Shown here: piece after piece, positions 44,008 to 54,578 of the stretch | Position numbering within the stretch: position 1 is the stretch's first letter | Layout: the number at the start of each line of letters is the position of its first letter | Assembly (NCBI GenBank): GCA_001800975.1 | Contig: MGWK01000011.1 | Coordinates: 90,893-154,892 of the forward strand | Length of the DNA stretch: 64,000 nucleotides | Direction: 5' to 3' | Source of the DNA: Flavobacteria bacterium RIFCSPLOWO2_12_FULL_35_11 | GTDB taxonomy: Bacteria; Bacteroidota; Bacteroidia; Flavobacteriales; Flavobacteriaceae | The notes under the pieces: generated by a model | The model's database searches: none | Seen by the model: only the letters and a program-made list of their open reading frames with translations | Told to the model about the DNA's origin: nothing | Translations under genes and position numbers: made by a program

Positions 44008-46389
44008 ATGTTTGTATTAAAAAGAGACGGCAAAAAAGAGCCGGTGATGTTCGATAAAATCACGGCCAGGGTTCGAAATATGTGTTACGGATTGAGCAGT
44101 CACGTAGATCCCGTTAAAGTGGCCATGCGTGTAATTGAAGGCTTATATGATGGTGTTTCAACTTCGGAACTTGACAATTTAGCCGCTGAAACTGCAGCAA
44201 CCATGACGGTACAACATCCAGATTATGCAAAACTTGCAGCGCGTATCGCCGTTTCAAACTTACATAAAAATACCAAAAAGGTTTTTTCGGAAGTGATGGC
44301 CGATTTGTACAATTATGTAAATCCGCGCACCGGAAAAAAAGCGCCATTGTTATCGGATGAAACCTATAATGTGATTATGGCCAATGCCGAAAAAATTGAT
44401 TCCACAATTATTTACAACAGGGATTTTGGCTATGATTATTTCGGATTTAAAACATTGGAGCGTTCTTATTTACTGAAACTGAACGGTGAAATAGCCGAAC
44501 GTCCGCAACATATGTTAATGCGCGTTGCCATTGGAATTCATCAGGAAGATATTGATGAAGCCATTGAAACGTATGAATTAATGTCCAAAAAATTCTTTAC
44601 GCACGCCACCCCAACGCTTTTCAATGCAGGAACGCCAAAACCCCAAATGTCATCCTGTTTCTTGTTGCAAATTCAAGACGACAGTATTGACGGAATTTAC
44701 GATACCCTAAAACAAACCGCTCAAATCTCGCAATCTGCCGGAGGTATCGGATTGTCAATTCACAATGTTCGCGCCACAGGTTCTTATATTCGGGGAACTA
44801 ACGGCACTTCAAACGGTATTGTCCCAATGTTAAAAGTTTTTAATGATACCGCCCGTTATGTGGATCAGGGCGGCGGAAAACGAAAAGGTTCTTTTGCCAT
44901 TTATATGGAACCTTGGCATGCCGATGTTTTTGATTTTCTGGATCTCCGTAAAAATACCGGTGCCGAAGAAAATCGCGCCCGTGATTTGTTCTATGCGATG
45001 TGGATTCCCGATTTATTTATGAAGCGCGTTGAAGAAAACGGTGACTGGACGTTGATGTGCCCAAATGAATGTCCGCATTTGTTTGATACTTATGGCGAGG
45101 AATTTGAAAAATTATACACGGGTTACGAAAAAGTAGGGAAAGGACGCAAAACCATCAAAGCGCGGTTGCTTTGGGAAAAAATACTGGAAGCTCAAATTGA
45201 AACCGGAAATCCTTATATGTTGTATAAAGATGCCGCCAACCGAAAATCAAACCAAAAGAATTTAGGCACCATCCGTTCTTCAAATTTATGTACCGAAATT
45301 ATGGAGTACACCGCAAAAGATGAGGTTGCGGTTTGTAACCTGGCATCCATTGCGCTTCCTATGTTTGTTGAAGAAGACGAAAACGGAACCAAGTTTTTTA
45401 ATCATCAAAAATTACATAAAATCACCAAAAAAATTACGCGTAATTTAGATACGGTAATCGACCGAAATTATTATCCGGTAAAAGAAGCCGAAAACTCGAA
45501 TTTTAGACACAGGCCTATCGGACTAGGCGTTCAGGGTTTGGCGGATGCTTTTATCATGCTTCGTTTACCATTTACAAGCGACGAAGCCAAAAAACTGAAT
45601 GAAGAAATTTTTGAAACTATTTATTTTGCAGCGGTAACTTCATCCATGGAAATTGCGAAAGCAAAAGAGCCGTATTCTTCATTTAAAGGTTCTCCAATGT
45701 CACAAGGTGAATTTCAGTTTAATATGTGGGGCGTTTCGGAAGATGAGTTAAGTGGAAGATGGGACTGGAAAGCATTGCGCAAAAAAGTAATCAAAAATGG
45801 CGTTAGAAATTCGTTGTTGGTGGCACCGATGCCAACCGCTTCAACTTCCCAAATATTGGGAAACAACGAAGCTTTTGAGCCATACACTTCAAATATTTAT
45901 ACCCGTAGGGTTTTAAGTGGCGAATTTATTGTGGTGAACAAACATTTATTGGAAGATTTGGTTGATCTCGGTTTGTGGGACAATGAAATGAAAGAGGCCA
46001 TTATGCGCGCCAACGGATCTGTTCAGCACATAGAAATCATTCCTCAAGAATTAAAAGATTTGTACAAAACAGTTTGGGAAATGAGCATGAAAGATATTAT
46101 TGATATGTCCCGTCAGCGTGGTTATTTTATCGATCAATCACAATCGTTAAACTTGTTTATGCAAGATGCCAATTATGCCAAATTAACGTCGATGCATTTT
46201 TATGCCTGGAAATCGGGTCTAAAAACTGGGATGTATTATTTGCGTACAAAAAGTGCTGTAAATGCCACGCAATTTACCGTTTCAAACAAGAAAAAAGAAG
46301 AAGAAACACCGCTTACGCCTGATGAATTAAGGCAAATGATTTTGCAATCAAAAGAGAATCCTGATGATTGTGAAATGTGCGGATCATAA
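44008..46389 (+). CDS. nrdA: Ribonucleoside-diphosphate reductase, alpha (R1) subunit
   Basis: The catalytic subunit of class Ia RNR. An ATP-cone ([21 protein letters not shown]) opens the protein and should bind dATP/ATP for activity control. Active-site Cys are visible in [11 protein letters not shown] and in [11 protein letters not shown] (radical Cys, N-x-C-x-E). The stretch [21 protein letters not shown] is the substrate phosphate-binding region. The C-terminus CEMCGS holds the CxxC pair that is re-reduced by thioredoxin or glutaredoxin. 793 residues, complete. Confidence 0.97.
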   Translation: MFVLKRDGKKEPVMFDKITARVRNMCYGLSSHVDPVKVAMRVIEGLYDGVSTSELDNLAAETAATMTVQHPDYAKLAARIAVSNLHKNTKKVFSEVMADLYNYVNPRTGKKAPLLSDETYNVIMANAEKIDSTIIYNRDFGYDYFGFKTLERSYLLKLNGEIAERPQHMLMRVAIGIHQEDIDEAIETYELMSKKFFTHATPTLFNAGTPKPQMSSCFLLQIQDDSIDGIYDTLKQTAQISQSAGGIGLSIHNVRATGSYIRGTNGTSNGIVPMLKVFNDTARYVDQGGGKRKGSFAIYMEPWHADVFDFLDLRKNTGAEENRARDLFYAMWIPDLFMKRVEENGDWTLMCPNECPHLFDTYGEEFEKLYTGYEKVGKGRKTIKARLLWEKILEAQIETGNPYMLYKDAANRKSNQKNLGTIRSSNLCTEIMEYTAKDEVAVCNLASIALPMFVEEDENGTKFFNHQKLHKITKKITRNLDTVIDRNYYPVKEAENSNFRHRPIGLGVQGLADAFIMLRLPFTSDEAKKLNEEIFETIYFAAVTSSMEIAKAKEPYSSFKGSPMSQGEFQFNMWGVSEDELSGRWDWKALRKKVIKNGVRNSLLVAPMPTASTSQILGNNEAFEPYTSNIYTRRVLSGEFIVVNKHLLEDLVDLGLWDNEMKEAIMRANGSVQHIEIIPQELKDLYKTVWEMSMKDIIDMSRQRGYFIDQSQSLNLFMQDANYAKLTSMHFYAWKSGLKTGMYYLRTKSAVNATQFTVSNKKKEEETPLTPDELRQMILQSKENPDDCEMCGS

Positions 46390-46416
46390 CTTTAAAAACC
46401 CATTCCTTTTTTTGAA

Positions 46417-46457
46417 CAACCCTCAACTTTTATTATAAAAGTTGAGGGTTGTTTTTA
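46417..46457 (+). terminator. Rho-independent terminator after nrdA
   Basis: AACCCTCAACTTTTAT and its complement make a stem of about 16 bp with a T-rich tail. Confidence 0.87.
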
Positions 46458-46596
46458 TAAAATAGACGATGTTAAATTTTCAATTTTGGCTTACAATTAT
46501 TTTCAGGTTTATCTAAAAACGCTGCACATTGACTTTCAAACAAACAAACTTTTTGAATTGTTAAAAATACGTTAATGCTAAATTAAATTTAAAACG

Positions 46597-46604
46597 TATT
46601 TTTG
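46597..46604 (+). promoter_or_regulatory. -7 element TATTTTTG of the PiT gene
   Basis: An exact TAnnTTTG match 19 bases before the ATG at 46624. About 30 bases upstream are GTTAA words spaced 11 bp (46560 and 46571), in the orientation opposite to the Pho boxes of the other genes. Confidence 0.5.
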
Positions 46605-46623
46605 CGAAATTAAAACCTAAATA

Positions 46624-48888
46624 ATGGGAGATTTTTACATTTTAATGATTGTTGCACTAACCGTATTGGCAGTTGTTGATTTGGTTGTGGGCGTTAGTAA
46701 CGATGCCGTAAACTTTTTAAATTCGGCCATTGGATCTAAAGCAGTTTCAATGCGAACAATTATGATCGTGGCAAGTTTGGGCGTATTTGTTGGTGCAGTA
46801 TTTTCTAGCGGAATGATGGAAGTTGCCAGAAAAGGTATTTTTATTCCCAGTGAATTTTACTTTGATGAAATTATGATTATTTTCATGGCGGTAATGATTA
46901 CGGATGTTTTGCTGCTGGATTTATTTAATTCACTCGGATTGCCAACATCCACTACCGTTTCATTGGTGTTTGAATTGTTGGGTGCAGCCGTGGTTATGGC
47001 TTTGATAAAAATTAATGCCTCCGATTCTGAAACGATTTTGAATCTTGGAAAATATATCAACTCAGATTCTGCACTGAGAATTATTTCCGGAATATTAATG
47101 TCGGTAGTCATCGCATTTTCGGTAGGGTCTTTTGTTCAATATTTTTCACGGTTGTTATTTTCATTTCATTACGAGAAAAAAATGAAATATATAGGCACCG
47201 CTTTTGGTAGTGCCGCATTAACCGCCATTACCTATTTTATTTTTATCAATGGTTTGCACGGCACTCCTTTTGCCAGTCAAATTTCTAAATTGTTAGAAGG
47301 AAATGCATTTTATATTATATTGGGAAGTTTTATTTTTTGGTTGATATTTTCAATAATATTTTCTTATATATTTAAAAAAAATAATCTTGTTTTAGTTATT
47401 ATCATTGGCACCTTCGGACTTGCTTTGGCTTTTGCAGGTAACGATTTGGTGAACTTTATTGGAGTTCCAATGGCAGCCTGGCATTCTTATGAAGCCTGGT
47501 CTGCATCAGGAGTTGCTGCCAACGCATTTTCAATGGAAATTTTGGCCGAAAAAGTTCCTACGGAAACAGGATTATTGTTTATGGCCGGAGCAATTATGGT
47601 GCTCACTTTATGGTTTTCTAAAAAAGCAAAAACCGTAACAGAAACCGAAATAGGATTGGCAAGACAAGGTGATGGCCACGAAAAATTTCAGGCCAATTTT
47701 TTATCTCGGTTTATTGTTAGAGGATCATTAAATGTTGGCAATGCCATTAACTTTTTTTTACCTTTAAGCGTACAGGAAAAAATTGATGGCCAGTTTTTAA
47801 AACCAGTCATTACTTTGCCAAAAGACAAATCATATGAATTACCGGCCTTTGATATGATCAGGGCTTCTGTGAATTTGATGGTGTCCGGAATTTTAATATC
47901 AATCGCAACTTCTTATAAACTGCCCTTATCAACCACCTATGTAACCTTTATGGTCGCCATGGGAACTTCATTGGCCGACAGGGCTTGGGACAGAGAAAGT
48001 GCCGTGTTTAGGGTTGCAGGTGTTATGAACGTTATATTTGGATGGTTTTCAACAGCGTTAATTGCATTTGTTTCTGCCGGTACCTTTGCCTATTTTATTA
48101 ATTTGGGAGGAACTCCGGTAATTGCCATTTTATTATTGTTGGTTGTTTTTTTATTGGTTAGAAGCACCATAAATCACTCAAAAAGAGTTAAAGAAGAAAA
48201 GAAGAAAAGCTATATTGACAGAGCTGAATTAATCACCATTAATGAGGTTATAAACGAAAGTTCTGACCATATTTCTGAAGTGATAAGACGCGTAAATAAA
48301 TTATACACCAATGTGGTGAATGATTTAGGTTTGCATGATTTAAACAAACTTTCTAAAACGGAAAAGCATGTTAAAAAGCTGAATAAAGAAGTTAATGTAC
48401 TTAAAGAGGATGTGTTTTATTTTATCAGATCACTTCATGAAACCTCTGTTGAAGCAAGCAGATTTTACATATTGGTATTGGGATATTTACAGGACATAAC
48501 CCAATCTATTGAGTATATTTCAACAACAAGCTACAAACATGTTAGTAACAACCACAAAAATTTAAAGAAATCCCAAATGGGAGATTTGACGATCATTAGC
48601 GAAAAATTGATTGTTTTATTCGATAAAATAGAGAGCGATTTCAATAAAAAAGATTTCAATAATTTGACAGCGATAATTGCTGAAAAACAAGCCTTGTTTG
48701 ACCATCTTTCCTTGTCTATCGACAAGCAAATTTCAAGAATCAGAACAGAGGAATCAAGTCCGAAAAACACCACCTTGTATTTTGGAATTTTATTGGAAAC
48801 CAAAGATTTAATTTCCGCTTTAATGAATTTGCTGGAGTTGTACCAGGAGTTTTATATACTTGGGAAAGACAGTAAAAAATCAAAATAA
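46624..48888 (+). CDS. PiT-type inorganic phosphate transporter with C-terminal PhoU-like domain
   Basis: A 754-residue inner-membrane phosphate permease. Two PiT repeats are visible: GVSNDAVNFLNSAIGSKAVS plus LGLPTSTTVSLVFELLGAA in the first half, and FAGNDLVNFIGVPMAAW plus YKLPLSTTYVTFMVAMGTSLADRAW in the second. Residues about 545-754 form a soluble helical domain (EVIRRVNKLYTNVVNDLGLH, then a charged helix bundle) resembling PhoU/DUF47, presumably a built-in regulator. It is convergent with phoU of the pst operon across a terminator. Low-affinity uptake under phosphate sufficiency is the expected role. Confidence 0.93.
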   Translation: MGDFYILMIVALTVLAVVDLVVGVSNDAVNFLNSAIGSKAVSMRTIMIVASLGVFVGAVFSSGMMEVARKGIFIPSEFYFDEIMIIFMAVMITDVLLLDLFNSLGLPTSTTVSLVFELLGAAVVMALIKINASDSETILNLGKYINSDSALRIISGILMSVVIAFSVGSFVQYFSRLLFSFHYEKKMKYIGTAFGSAALTAITYFIFINGLHGTPFASQISKLLEGNAFYIILGSFIFWLIFSIIFSYIFKKNNLVLVIIIGTFGLALAFAGNDLVNFIGVPMAAWHSYEAWSASGVAANAFSMEILAEKVPTETGLLFMAGAIMVLTLWFSKKAKTVTETEIGLARQGDGHEKFQANFLSRFIVRGSLNVGNAINFFLPLSVQEKIDGQFLKPVITLPKDKSYELPAFDMIRASVNLMVSGILISIATSYKLPLSTTYVTFMVAMGTSLADRAWDRESAVFRVAGVMNVIFGWFSTALIAFVSAGTFAYFINLGGTPVIAILLLLVVFLLVRSTINHSKRVKEEKKKSYIDRAELITINEVINESSDHISEVIRRVNKLYTNVVNDLGLHDLNKLSKTEKHVKKLNKEVNVLKEDVFYFIRSLHETSVEASRFYILVLGYLQDITQSIEYISTTSYKHVSNNHKNLKKSQMGDLTIISEKLIVLFDKIESDFNKKDFNNLTAIIAEKQALFDHLSLSIDKQISRIRTEESSPKNTTLYFGILLETKDLISALMNLLELYQEFYILGKDSKKSK

Positions 48889-48931
48889 GTTTTTAACGCT
48901 TCAAAAAGGTCAAAAACTTTTATATAAATAC

Positions 48932-48967
48932 AAAAGAACCTGTTCAATTATTGAACAGGTTCTTTTT
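48932..48967. terminator. Terminator between PiT gene and phoU
   Basis: AAAGAACCTGTTCAAT/ATTGAACAGGTTCTTTT is a near-perfect stem with T-run on the plus strand and A-rich start, so it can serve both convergent transcripts. Confidence 0.87.
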
Positions 48968-49019
48968 AATTAAACACCTTTTTCATTAATAACAAATGAA
49001 TTTAATCGCTTCAAAAAAT

Positions 49020-49682
49020 TTACTTTTTCTTTTTGTGTTTTAAAATTTCTGCATCAATAAAATAGATGATGCTTTCAGAAATATTTTTTAGTAAATCGCC
49101 AATTTTTTCAAATTTTTTCATCACCACCAAAGCCATTAAATATTGACGAATTAATTCAGGGTTTTTAACAGCATCTTCGGCAACAATATCGAAGGCGTTT
49201 GCATTTATTTCATTGATAATTTTATCCTTCTTAAATACTTTTCGGGCCAATTTTAAATTTTCAGTAATAAAAGCAGTTTCCACATCTTTAAACATGCTTT
49301 CCAGCGTTTCAAACATGAGGTTAAATTGCATTCTTTCAACAAGCTCGGGCACCAGTTTTTGATTTAAATCTACCGTATGGTTTGCTATGTCAAATGCCTG
49401 ATCGCCAATTCGCTCCAAATTATAATTAATTTTAAGTAGCGCCAGCGAAAATCTTAAATCGGTTGCCACAGGGCTGTACAATGCAATAAAATGATCGGTA
49501 TCCTTTTCAATTCTTACGTCGAGCGCATTGACTCTGTTTTCTTTTAAAACAACTTCTTCCGCCAAATCTGTGTCAAATGAAGTAAATGCTTCATAGGCAA
49601 GTTGCACTTGTTTATGAACCAGGTTTAACATTTCTTCACCATTCTTACTTAAAATAGCTCTTTGTTCTTCAATATTTATCAT
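49020..49682 (-). CDS. phoU: Phosphate signalling protein PhoU
   Basis: A cytoplasmic regulator that links PstSCAB to the PhoR-type sensor kinase and prevents excessive uptake. 220 residues form two three-helix bundles; visible signatures are ALLKINYNLERIGDQAFDIANHTV and, in the second repeat, ALVVMKKFEKIGDLLKNISESIIYF, each with the ERIGD/EKIGD metal-binding acidic motif. It is the last gene of porin-pstS-pstC-pstA-pstB-phoU, starting 12 bases after pstB. No phoR/phoB gene is in this window. Confidence 0.95.
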   Translation of the reverse strand: MINIEEQRAILSKNGEEMLNLVHKQVQLAYEAFTSFDTDLAEEVVLKENRVNALDVRIEKDTDHFIALYSPVATDLRFSLALLKINYNLERIGDQAFDIANHTVDLNQKLVPELVERMQFNLMFETLESMFKDVETAFITENLKLARKVFKKDKIINEINANAFDIVAEDAVKNPELIRQYLMALVVMKKFEKIGDLLKNISESIIYFIDAEILKHKKKK

Positions 49683-49694
49683 AAATTTTATTTT

Positions 49695-50507
49695 TTAACC
49701 GAATCTTCCTGTGATATAATTTTCCGTTCTCTTTTTTTCCGGATTTGTGAATATTTTTTTCGTTTTGTCAAATTCAATGAGTTCACCCATATAGAAAAAT
49801 GCGGTATAATCGCTTATTCTGGCGGCCTGTTGCATATTATGGGTTACTATAATGATGGTATAATCGGCTTTTAAATGATGAATTAATTCTTCAATTTTAG
49901 CAGTAGAAATTGGGTCGAGCGCAGAGGTTGGCTCATCCATTAAGATAATGGAAGGTTCAACCGCCAAAGTTCTTGCAATACACAAACGTTGCTGTTGTCC
50001 GCCCGACAAAGTTAAGGCCGATTTGTTTAAATTGTCTTTAACTTCATTCCATAAATCGGCTTGCTTCAACGCCTTTTCCACACGGTCAGTAATCAATTTT
50101 TTGTCATTGATGCCTTGAATTTTTAATCCGTAAGCAACGTTTTCAAAAATGGACTTCGGAAACGGATTCGGTTTTTGAAACACCATGCCAACTTCTTTCC
50201 TTAATTGCTCCAGCTGTATTTTGTCTTTGTAGATATTTTTATCGTCGATTTTAATTTTGCCTTCCATTTTAAAATCCTCAATATAATCGTTCATTCTGTT
50301 GAATAAACGCAAAAAAGTGGATTTACCGCAACCGGAAGGACCAATAAAAGCAGTGATGCTTCTTGGCTTGATGTTCATGGAAACATCTTTAATGGCCTGA
50401 AAATCGCCATAAAAAACATTGACATCTTTGGTATGCAATTTGTATTTTTCTACAATTGGCGCTTCTATTTTAGCATCCTCAATTTTTTCTGGCATAAGAT
50501 CACTCAT
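49695..50507 (-). CDS. pstB: Phosphate ABC transporter ATPase PstB
   Basis: The cytoplasmic ATPase that powers PstCA. Walker A is GPSGCGKST, signature [16 protein letters not shown], Walker [13 protein letters not shown], and the switch His is in [12 protein letters not shown]. The [12 protein letters not shown] insert after Walker A is characteristic of PstB. 270 residues, with about 25 extra N-terminal residues before the ABC fold. Its start is four bases past the pstA stop. Confidence 0.97.
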   Translation of the reverse strand: MSDLMPEKIEDAKIEAPIVEKYKLHTKDVNVFYGDFQAIKDVSMNIKPRSITAFIGPSGCGKSTFLRLFNRMNDYIEDFKMEGKIKIDDKNIYKDKIQLEQLRKEVGMVFQKPNPFPKSIFENVAYGLKIQGINDKKLITDRVEKALKQADLWNEVKDNLNKSALTLSGGQQQRLCIARTLAVEPSIILMDEPTSALDPISTAKIEELIHHLKADYTIIIVTHNMQQAARISDYTAFFYMGELIEFDKTKKIFTNPEKKRTENYITGRFG

Positions 50508-50511
50508 TGTA

Positions 50512-51366
50512 TTACTGTAATTTTTTTTGCCATTTATTTCTGAAATAAACCGCTATTCCATTCATGATAAATGTAATTAATAATAAAATAATAATTGCGG
50601 CTGCCGCATTGTCAATAAATCCTTGTTGAGGTCGGGAAATCCAGTTAAAAATTTGGATTGGCAAAACCGAAAATTGATCTAACGGACCTTGTGGCGCAAA
50701 TGGAACATAAGCCAAAGCACCAACAACAATTAAAGGAGCGGTTTCGCCAACGGCTCGTGAAAGTGCCAAAATAACGCCGGTTAAAATACCACCACTTGAT
50801 GCCGGCAATACCTGGTTCCATATTGTTTGCCACTTTGAGGCGCCCAAGGCATAAGACGCGTCCCTTATAGAGCTGGGAACCGCTTTTATGGCTTCTCTTG
50901 TTGCCACAATAATAATCGGCAAAATTAAAAGTGACAAGGTCAAGGCACCTGCCAAAACACTGGCCCCTAAATTCATAATTCTCACAAACACTTCCAATCC
51001 CAATAATCCATATATAATCGACGGAACACCCGCCAAATTGGAAATATTAATTTCCAGCAGTGCTGAAAGTCTGTTCTTTTTTGAGTATTCTTCCAAATAA
51101 ACACCTGCGGCAACGCTAATAGGAAACGAAATAATCGCTGTTAAAACCAGAATCCAAATACTTCCCATTAACGGCGTCCATATTCCCGATTTTTCTGCTT
51201 TTCTTGAAGGCAAATCGGTAATGAAAGCCCAATCTATTCTGCTTAGGCCATCAATCAATATTCCGCCAATAAAAACCACCAGCAAAACCAAACCGATTAG
51301 TGTGCATCCAATTCCCCAAAATTTGAAGAGCTGGTCCTTTAGCCTGTTTTTTTGAACGTTATTCAT
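50512..51366 (-). CDS. pstA: Phosphate ABC transporter permease PstA
   Basis: One of the two inner-membrane permease subunits of the Pst system. 284 residues with six predicted helices; the ABC-permease EAA loop is [26 protein letters not shown], followed by [20 protein letters not shown], which is specific to PstA/PstC. Its start overlaps the end of pstC by eight bases, indicating coupled translation. Confidence 0.95.
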   Translation of the reverse strand: MNNVQKNRLKDQLFKFWGIGCTLIGLVLLVVFIGGILIDGLSRIDWAFITDLPSRKAEKSGIWTPLMGSIWILVLTAIISFPISVAAGVYLEEYSKKNRLSALLEINISNLAGVPSIIYGLLGLEVFVRIMNLGASVLAGALTLSLLILPIIIVATREAIKAVPSSIRDASYALGASKWQTIWNQVLPASSGGILTGVILALSRAVGETAPLIVVGALAYVPFAPQGPLDQFSVLPIQIFNWISRPQQGFIDNAAAAIIILLLITFIMNGIAVYFRNKWQKKLQ

Positions 51367-52240
51367 ATTTTTGTCGGAATTTTTTTCTGATTTGGAAACT
51401 TATCGTATTCAATAAAAATGTAAGTGCAAATAAGGTAATACCAGCGGCAAAAATAGTTCTGTATTCCAAGGATCCATGCTGCACATCGCCCAAACTTACC
51501 TGAACAATATAAGCGGTAATGGTTTCCACCGGAACTGTTGGATCAAATGTTAGTCTTGGCTGTTGACCTGCGGCAATGGCAACGATCATAGTTTCGCCAA
51601 TAGCTCTTGAAATGGCCAAAATAATAGACACAATAATACCTGATGAAGCCGCCGGAACCACTACCTTAAAAGCGGTTTGGAGCCGGGTTGCACCCATTCC
51701 GTAAGAGGCTTCCCTCAATGCTTTTGGAACAGCAAATAAAGCATCTTCACTTAATGAAGACACAAAAGGAATGATCATAATTCCCATGACAATACCGGCA
51801 GACAGTGAGTTAAAACCTGATAAATTTGGCATAAATTGCTGCAAATATGGGGTAACCACCACCAATGCGAAAAAACCATAAACTACTGACGGCACAGCGG
51901 CCAAAAGTTCCAATAATGGCTTTATTGTTTTTCTAAAACTTCTTGGGGCGTATTCACTTAAATAAATGCTTATGGACAAGCCAATGGGCAATGCAACAGA
52001 AATTGCAATGAATGTGGTGAGCAATGTGCCCGAAATCAAAGGGAGAATCCCATAATGTTTTTTGGTAAATAGAGGCGTCCATTGCGTGTCGGTGAAAAAA
52101 TCGAAAATGGAAACCTCTTTAAAAAAACTAAAGGCTTCAATGGCAAGCACCAAAATAATTCCAACAGTAACGGCAACAGTGATTAAGGCACTTGAGAAAA
52201 GTGATTTTTCAATGACAAATTCTTTGATTTTACGCATCAA
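51359..52240 (-). CDS. pstC: Phosphate ABC transporter permease PstC
   Basis: The partner permease of PstA. 293 residues, six helices, EAA loop KALREASYGMGATRLQTAF, followed by ILAISRAIGETMIVAIAAGQQP. The N-terminus is short compared with E. coli PstC. The start could be the second Met. It begins 61 bases after pstS, across an intercistronic hairpin, and overlaps pstA. Confidence 0.95.
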   Translation of the reverse strand: MMRKIKEFVIEKSLFSSALITVAVTVGIILVLAIEAFSFFKEVSIFDFFTDTQWTPLFTKKHYGILPLISGTLLTTFIAISVALPIGLSISIYLSEYAPRSFRKTIKPLLELLAAVPSVVYGFFALVVVTPYLQQFMPNLSGFNSLSAGIVMGIMIIPFVSSLSEDALFAVPKALREASYGMGATRLQTAFKVVVPAASSGIIVSIILAISRAIGETMIVAIAAGQQPRLTFDPTVPVETITAYIVQVSLGDVQHGSLEYRTIFAAGITLFALTFLLNTISFQIRKKFRQKYE

Positions 52241-52250
52241 ATTTTATTTA

Positions 52251-52286
52251 AAACAAAAACAGATGTAAGATACATCTGTTTTTGTT
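52251..52286 (-). terminator. Intercistronic hairpin between pstS and pstC
   Basis: A perfect stem AACAAAAACAGATGTA/TACATCTGTTTTTGTT has a 4-base loop and T-rich flank on the minus strand. It lies within the pst operon and should end most transcripts after pstS, giving more binding protein than permease. Confidence 0.75.
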
Positions 52287-52301
52287 AAGTTTAGATTTTG
52301 T

Positions 52302-53255
52302 TTATTTATTTTTTTCAACAAAAGCTTTAAAATTTTCTTTTTGTTTTGCGTAAAGTTCTGCAGGCAATTTAATGTAACCTACATCTTCCGATAATTCTGC
52401 GGCTTTGTCAATATAGAAATTAACGAATTCAATTACCTCAGGATGTTTTATGGAAGTGCTGTTTACGTAAATAAATAGCGGTCTGGATAACGGGCTGTAA
52501 GTGCCGTTACTAACAGTTTCTCTAGTTGGTTTTACAACTTCTTTTCCGTTATTAATGCCAATCAGTGTTAATTTGTCTTTACTTTCTTCATAGTAAGCCA
52601 AGCCAAAGAATCCTAAAGAATATTTATCGCCTTCAATTCCTTGCACTAAAACGTGGTCATCTTCACTGGCCGTATAATCACCCCTGCTTGAGCCGCTTTT
52701 TCCAACCACAGCTTCGGTAAAGTAATCAAAAGTTCCTGAAGCAACGCCTGGTCCGTATAAATGGATTTCTTCATTTGGCCATTCCGGACGAATTTGATTC
52801 CATTTCATTATTTTTCCTTGGGCTGCAGGTTCCCAAATTTTCTTCAATTCTTCCACGGTAAAACTGTCTACCCAAGTATTTCCCGGATTAACCACTACAG
52901 CCAATCCGTCGTAAGCAACTTCCAATTCCAAATAAGTGATGTTGTTTTCAGCACAAGCCGCAATTTCTTTGTCTTTTATTGGACGGGATGCGTTTGAAAT
53001 GTTTGTTTCTCCTCTTGAGAATTTTTGAAAACCGCCACCGGTTCCTGAAACACCAATGGTTACTTTTACATCTGGCTGAACAGTTCTAAATTCTTCTGCC
53101 ACAGCTTCCGTTATCGGGAAAACTGTACTTGAACCATCAATATTGATAGTGCCTGTTAATTTTGCGGCATCAGTGCCACCGTCTTTTTGTTCTTTTTTGT
53201 TTCCGCAAGCTCCGAATACCAAAGCTAAGGATAAGATAAATACTAATTTTTTCAT
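52302..53255 (-). CDS. pstS: Phosphate-binding lipoprotein PstS
   Basis: The periplasmic high-affinity phosphate receptor of the Pst transporter. The signal segment ends LVFGAC (Cys17, lipobox), so it is tethered rather than free. Phosphate-site stretches are [20 protein letters not shown] and [23 protein letters not shown]. About 317 residues. The start is Met 53255, since MKKLVFILS fits a signal peptide; an ATG at 53282 would overlap the predicted -7 box. A Pho-type double TTAAC box is 43-59 bases upstream. Confidence 0.96.
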   Translation of the reverse strand: MKKLVFILSLALVFGACGNKKEQKDGGTDAAKLTGTINIDGSSTVFPITEAVAEEFRTVQPDVKVTIGVSGTGGGFQKFSRGETNISNASRPIKDKEIAACAENNITYLELEVAYDGLAVVVNPGNTWVDSFTVEELKKIWEPAAQGKIMKWNQIRPEWPNEEIHLYGPGVASGTFDYFTEAVVGKSGSSRGDYTASEDDHVLVQGIEGDKYSLGFFGLAYYEESKDKLTLIGINNGKEVVKPTRETVSNGTYSPLSRPLFIYVNSTSIKHPEVIEFVNFYIDKAAELSEDVGYIKLPAELYAKQKENFKAFVEKNK

Positions 53256-53279
53256 TTTTGTCTGTTTTAATTTGTTATG

Positions 53280-53314
53280 CAAAGGACTCTGTTGATTGTT
53301 AACTTTAGGTTAAC
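53280..53314 (-). promoter_or_regulatory. Predicted Pho box and -7 element of pstS
   Basis: On the minus strand GTTAAC-CTAAA-GTTAAC (53314-53298) has half-sites exactly 11 bp apart. After 10 bp comes GTCCTTTG (53287-53280), a -7-like box ending TTTG. Start codon is 25 bases further. pstS is the classic target of phosphate control, so this site anchors the motif seen at four other places in the window. Confidence 0.6.
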
Positions 53315-53358
53315 TAAAAATTATTTATAGGTTGTTGTTTTCTTTACATTAAATAGAA

Positions 53359-54366
53359 TTACAATTTAAATTCAGCATTTAAAAACACCAACGATTTGGC
53401 ATCTAAAGCAGCATCGTCAAAACTAAAGCCTTGGTAATTTAAGGAGAATTTAAGGCCTTTAACGGGCGCGAATTGAATTCCTGCGATCACTTGGCTGCCA
53501 TCATTGGCAATATTCCAATCGTTTATACCACCAGTTAAGGTATTTGAGCTTAGTTGGTCATATCGGCCAAAAACCTCAAATTTTTTGTTAATTGCATAGG
53601 TTGCGTAAAATGACAAACCATCCAATTCATGGTCAACAGCTGCGCTCGAATATTTTTTGCCGTTGTTTAATTTGTTGTATTCCGCGCCCAATCTCCAATC
53701 GGATGTTTTATAACCGGCAAACAAGGCCAAAGCGCTAATTGCTTTTGAATCGGTGATAGCTTGGCTGTCCATATAAATTTTTGTTGTCAAACCTTTTATG
53801 GGTTCAAAAATCAAACTTCCGCCAATTTTCTGGTTTCCGTCTTCATCCTGTAATTTTTTATAGCCTTCGCCATTGGAAACCACAAAATTCGCTTTTAAGG
53901 TTTTTGTTACCTTAAATTCAGCATTTACGCCCAAATCGGCACTTGGTCCATAACTGTGTTCATCTTGAAACGATTTAAAAACATAGCGATAATTCCAAAA
54001 ATCTTCTTGGTCATTAAATTGTTTCATGCCAATTAATCCCATACTCAATTTTACGCCTTCAGCCACTTTCCAATCCAATTGTGCAGTTTTTAATAAAATT
54101 GAATATTCACTAAAACCAGCGTCGCTGCCTGCATCAAAAATAATTTTTGCAGAAATGTTTTTGCTGAAATCATAGGCGTACCCAAAGTAAGAGCGGTTTA
54201 TTTCAAAAGCACTCTTTTTGGTGGCATTTTGAGAAAAGTCGTAATGGTAATTCCAAAAAACTTTAAATTGAACTTCACCGCCTGGCTTAAATTCTTCCTC
54301 AGTAGTTTGGGAAAATGAAGAAATTGTTAAAAGGAGTACACTTAATAATAAGAATAGTTTTTTCAT
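53359..54366 (-). CDS. Outer-membrane porin, predicted phosphate-related (OprP-like)
   Basis: A 335-residue exported protein: signal peptide ending ISSFSQ, then repeated amphipathic strands with aromatic ends and a final FLNAEFKL, as for a 16-strand porin. FKVFWNYHYDFSQN and the family-like ATYAINKKFEVFGRYDQLSSN are typical of phosphate-selective porin O/P-like sequences. It is immediately upstream of pstS on the same strand and has its own Pho-like box, so a role in passing phosphate across the outer membrane is likely. Specificity is inferred from context. Confidence 0.88.
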   Translation of the reverse strand: MKKLFLLLSVLLLTISSFSQTTEEEFKPGGEVQFKVFWNYHYDFSQNATKKSAFEINRSYFGYAYDFSKNISAKIIFDAGSDAGFSEYSILLKTAQLDWKVAEGVKLSMGLIGMKQFNDQEDFWNYRYVFKSFQDEHSYGPSADLGVNAEFKVTKTLKANFVVSNGEGYKKLQDEDGNQKIGGSLIFEPIKGLTTKIYMDSQAITDSKAISALALFAGYKTSDWRLGAEYNKLNNGKKYSSAAVDHELDGLSFYATYAINKKFEVFGRYDQLSSNTLTGGINDWNIANDGSQVIAGIQFAPVKGLKFSLNYQGFSFDDAALDAKSLVFLNAEFKL

Positions 54367-54386
54367 TTGTTTCTGTTTGATTTACA

Positions 54387-54402
54387 TTCACCAATTGGTG
54401 AA
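54387..54402. promoter_or_regulatory. 16-bp perfect palindrome before the porin gene
   Basis: TTCACCAATTGGTGAA lies 21 bases upstream of the porin ATG, inside the predicted long leader. It could be an operator for a dimeric regulator or an RNA hairpin near the ribosome entry site. Confidence 0.45.
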
Positions 54403-54578
54403 AATTTTATTTAACTTATAAAATTAAGATATTATCCAACAATCAATATTGACGAATATCATTTTTTAAATCTGAGCCTCTTTTCTGGCCAAGAATTTTT
54501 TATTTCAATTTAGAAGGAAGAAGGTAAAAAAACAGTTGCTGCTTTTATTGGTTCATCCAGTATTAGTTTTTGTCGCTG

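Noticed and set aside
46560..46577. GTTAA-N6-GTTAA before the PiT gene as a normal Pho box
   Set aside because: Spacing is 11 bp but orientation is opposite to all other sites relative to the gene and the distance to the -7 box is wrong; kept only as a possible inverse element.
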